From the NCBI GenBank assembly GCA_964577205.1, contig CAZNYG010000001.1, positions 1-64,000 of the forward strand: a stretch of 64,000 nt of DNA, given 5' to 3'. How positions within the stretch are numbered: position 1 is the first letter of the stretch; every line of letters starts with the position of its first letter. Made by a program: the position numbers and the translations under genes. The stretch comes from CAZNYG01 sp964577205 (GTDB lineage Bacteria; Elusimicrobiota; Endomicrobiia; Endomicrobiales; CAIRNS01). This document shows, piece by piece, positions 61,592-64,000 of this stretch. The notes under the pieces are model-generated. The model was not told the origin of the DNA. It did no database searches and was given only the letters and a program-made list of their open reading frames with translations.

Positions 61592-64000
61592 TCAGCGCGC
61601 GACGACTATGGTACCGTTGATGAGCTTCCCTTCACCTTCGATCTGGTAGATATACACTCCGGGATCTACGACAGTGCCGCCGGCGTCCGTCCCGTCCCAG
61701 CAGGCGTACGCGCCCTGAATGTCGGACGTCATCGTGGATTGCTCCAGTTCCCTGACCAGCGCGCCGCGTATATCGAACAGCCTGATTTTTACCGGGCTGC
61801 TCCCGGGGTTGGCGTACCTGAAGAGTACGCGGTCGTTCTGTCCGTCGTTGTTCGGCGTTATGATCCGGGGCATTATTCCCAGGAACGCGAACTCGTTTGC
61901 CGCCGCCGATCTCCTGAGCTGGTACCTGCCGGTGAACTTGATCGGGGTCCTTACTCCGCCGGGAACAGCGTCCGCGGAGCTGTTCAGTTTCATCCATTCC
62001 GCCCCGTTGAAATAGTAAATGGACAGAGACGAGGCTTCCTGAACGGCCGCTTTGCTTATTGCCGCCGGCGCCCCGTTGTTCGCGGACATGACCAGTTCGC
62101 CGGACCGGACCACGTATTCGGTGCCGGACGAGGCGTTGACGTTGCGCTGAGCGTTGAAGTTGCGGATGCCCGTCAGCGTCAGGGACGCGCTGGATTCGAC
62201 GACGTTGAAGGCGTTCCACTCTATCGAACGGACTACCGGCCCTTTTTCTTCTTCGCCGTGCGAAAGTATAGTGAAATAATTGCTGTCCGTCAACGCTTCC
62301 CGCGGCAGCCAGACATAGCTCCTGTCCGTGTTCAGCAGTATCACGCCGTCGTTCATGTCGACGATGAACGATTCGCGGTAGTTGCCTGAAGCGTCGCGCG
62401 CCTTTATCTTGTAGTAATACTGCGTATCAGCGTTTATCGACGTGTCGGTATAACTGCACGTTAATCCATGGTTGCTTGCCATATGTGTCCATTCGGACGA
62501 GTAAAGGTCGGTGCTGCGGTATATGTCATAGGAATACAATTCCTTGATCTTCGGGTTATACCTGTCCGTGAACGCCAGTTGATCGTTGTTGTAACGGACA
62601 GGTTTCCATGATACTTTGACACTGGTCGCGGAGGCGCGTTCCAGCTTCATGCCGAGAGGAATGAACGGCGCGATGGTATCGTTCCAGGGCACGATCGTCG
62701 TGATCGAGCTTACCGCGAGGTCTGACGCTATCGCGAATTTCGAGACCGCCGCGAGGGCGAAATAATACGTCGTTTCAGGCAGCAGCTGGCATATGGCAGT
62801 AGTATAGGTCGTATTCGGGGTAAGGATACGGTTGTCAATGACGGGGGTGCCGTCGTTGACGTTCGCCGGGAACCGGTCGGTCCTGTAAACTATCCTTATG
62901 CCTGAAAGGTTCGTCGTGTCCGGCGTCCGCCATTCCAGCGTCGCGGAGCATCCGATCGCCTGATCTTCCTGAGTGTCGGCGTATGCCGATACGATGACCG
63001 GCTTGCCGGGTTTTTCAAATACGTCTGAAATGAAAATGGTCGTTGCGGTCGCAACGGAGTAATTATTCACAACATCATAGCCTCTGATAATGTAATAGTA
63101 ACTTGAATTGACCTGCAGATCGTGGTGTGTAAAGGACTGCGGCTGGCCGTTACCGCCGGCTATGTCCGCGTCCGCGCTTCCGCTGACCTGAGTGCCGGCG
63201 TAATCGCCGTTCCTGTAAAGCGGCGCCGAGTCCGGCGTTGTCCATGAAAGCACTATCGAAAGTTTTCCTTCTTCATCCATGCTGATGCCGCTCGCGAAGC
63301 CGTTGACCGGATCGGGCCCGAGGATATCCGTGACCGTGCAAGTTGATGCCTGCGCTCCGGGTGCGAACGTTGAATCCTTGTCATAAGCGTACGCCGTGAA
63401 GTAGTACGTTGTCCTCGGCAGCAGCTGTTTCATGGTATAGCTGGTCGCCGCTCCGCTCAACTGGCCGGAAAGAGTTACATACGGCTGCTGTGCGATGCCG
63501 GCAGGGTACGTTCCGGTCGAGTAACAGATCCTTACGCCCGAGAGGAACTGCTCGGTCGGGTTTTCCCATGAAAGCGTTATGGAAGAACCCGTTGACGCGT
63601 CGGAAGATCCGTCACACGTTGCAGTAAGGTTCCTGACCGATCCGATATGCTGGTACGGATGCGCCGATGCGGCGCTCATATTGGGATATGACCATCCCCA
63701 TTGCGTCTTTGTGAAGACAAGGAAATAGTAATCAGAGTCGATGGCCAGACCCTTCACGATCAGGGACTGTTGCTGTCCCGTCGTGATCGAAGCGGTGCTT
63801 ATAAAGAGTGAATGCGCCGCCCAGGTGTTGTTGATCTCCGCTATGCCCGCTGGAGGCGCTACCGTAGAGTACTGAACGCAGTATTGCGCGCCTTCCTGGA
63901 TCGTCGCCGGCGCCGGATCAACGAAATCATTGGCGTCTTCGTTGAATCTCAGGAATTCCGGAACTGTCCATTCGAGGCGTACTGTCTGCGTTTCTATCGG
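61592..64000 (-). CDS. Secreted fibronectin-III protein with FlgD-type C-terminal domain (5' partial)
   Basis: The reading frame is open to the window edge, so at least 803 codons belong to this gene and the true start is outside. It consists of tandem FnIII modules (repeated strand patterns such as TYYFTAYAYD, TYYFALAAVS, YYYKIKARDASGNY), then a ~100-residue domain with SLTLTGIRNF, and a FlgD-Ig/CHU_C-like end (IRLFDIRGALVREL, WDGTDAGGTVVDPGVYIYQ). The last residues are NGTIVVAR. A GTG near 63757 is internal and not a real start. It is probably a surface adhesin carried by the PorV-like protein encoded next. Confidence 0.85.
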   Translation of the reverse strand, partial: PIETQTVRLEWTVPEFLRFNEDANDFVDPAPATIQEGAQYCVQYSTVAPPAGIAEINNTWAAHSLFISTASITTGQQQSLIVKGLAIDSDYYFLVFTKTQWGWSYPNMSAASAHPYQHIGSVRNLTATCDGSSDASTGSSITLSWENPTEQFLSGVRICYSTGTYPAGIAQQPYVTLSGQLSGAATSYTMKQLLPRTTYYFTAYAYDKDSTFAPGAQASTCTVTDILGPDPVNGFASGISMDEEGKLSIVLSWTTPDSAPLYRNGDYAGTQVSGSADADIAGGNGQPQSFTHHDLQVNSSYYYIIRGYDVVNNYSVATATTIFISDVFEKPGKPVIVSAYADTQEDQAIGCSATLEWRTPDTTNLSGIRIVYRTDRFPANVNDGTPVIDNRILTPNTTYTTAICQLLPETTYYFALAAVSKFAIASDLAVSSITTIVPWNDTIAPFIPLGMKLERASATSVKVSWKPVRYNNDQLAFTDRYNPKIKELYSYDIYRSTDLYSSEWTHMASNHGLTCSYTDTSINADTQYYYKIKARDASGNYRESFIVDMNDGVILLNTDRSYVWLPREALTDSNYFTILSHGEEEKGPVVRSIEWNAFNVVESSASLTLTGIRNFNAQRNVNASSGTEYVVRSGELVMSANNGAPAAISKAAVQEASSLSIYYFNGAEWMKLNSSADAVPGGVRTPIKFTGRYQLRRSAAANEFAFLGIMPRIITPNNDGQNDRVLFRYANPGSSPVKIRLFDIRGALVRELEQSTMTSDIQGAYACWDGTDAGGTVVDPGVYIYQIEGEGKLINGTIVVAR

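Noticed and set aside
1..64000. CRISPR arrays, tRNA, rRNA, insertion sequences, prophage genes
   Set aside because: No spaced direct repeats of CRISPR size, no tRNA-like cloverleaf that I could recognise, and no transposase, integrase or phage protein was found. Short tRNAs could be missed by eye.

Overview
The window is 64 kb of an uncultured-style, GC-rich genome from a diderm bacterium. Evidence for an outer membrane is an LptD-type protein, an arabinose-5-phosphate isomerase (Kdo pathway), two PorV-like barrels and an O-antigen-type sugar cluster. Every supported gene lies on the minus strand, so transcription runs from position 64000 towards 1. A run of ten Ns inside a giant repetitive gene shows this is a draft scaffold. 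The mix of PorV-like barrels, secreted proteins ending in FlgD-type Ig domains, and compact biosynthetic operons suggests a candidate phylum such as Omnitrophota or Elusimicrobiota. That placement is inference; no phylogenetic marker was computed.

Region 1 (64000 to 49300, in transcription order) is a surface and secretion region: a partial fibronectin-III protein with a FlgD-type C-terminus, a PorV-like barrel with a coiled-coil tail, a small secreted FlgD-Ig protein, a histidine kinase with a single-domain response regulator, a 2219-residue modular exoprotein, and a PorV-like barrel fused to TPRs. Region 2 (49201 to 44781) is the most unusual part. It encodes a membrane protein that joins a FliF-like periplasmic domain and membrane helix to the middle and C-terminal domains of FliG, then MotA, two different MotB proteins and a HTH-receiver regulator. 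No other flagellar gene is present. I read regions 1 and 2 together as a candidate non-flagellar, ion-driven motor linked to surface proteins.

Region 3 (44645 to 34710) is housekeeping: trxA, trxB, polA, coaE, rho, rpmE, prfA, prmC, murA. Region 4 (34574 to 19226) is a nearly continuous amino-acid supra-operon, hisD-orf68-hisB-hisH-hisA-hisF-hisI then trpE-G-D-C-F-kdsD-trpB-trpA, followed by accD, folC and a ROK sugar kinase. Genes often overlap by 4 or 8 bases. hisG, hisC and hisE are not in the window. lptD follows at 19180.

Region 5 (17077 to 340) is a surface-polysaccharide cluster driven by a promoter at the end of lptD: a Wzz-like chain-length protein, dTDP-rhamnose genes (rfbB, rfbD), UDP-glucuronate and UDP-xylose genes, then a CDP-3,6-dideoxyhexose branch (rfbF, rfbG, rfbH). 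Embedded in that branch are an acetolactate-synthase-like TPP enzyme, an acylating acetaldehyde dehydrogenase, a 4-hydroxy-2-oxovalerate-type aldolase and two short-chain dehydrogenases. This suggests a branched-chain deoxysugar of the yersiniose type, perhaps with a longer side chain. Two glycosyltransferases end the cluster.

Small-scale signals: several consensus-like sigma-70 promoters have -35 boxes that overlap or abut the stop codon of the preceding gene (rho, rpmE, the giant exoprotein, wzz). Strong hairpins sit just before the start codons of prfA, polA and the HTH-receiver gene. Degenerate 7-bp tandem repeats mark the 3' ends or junctions of several genes.
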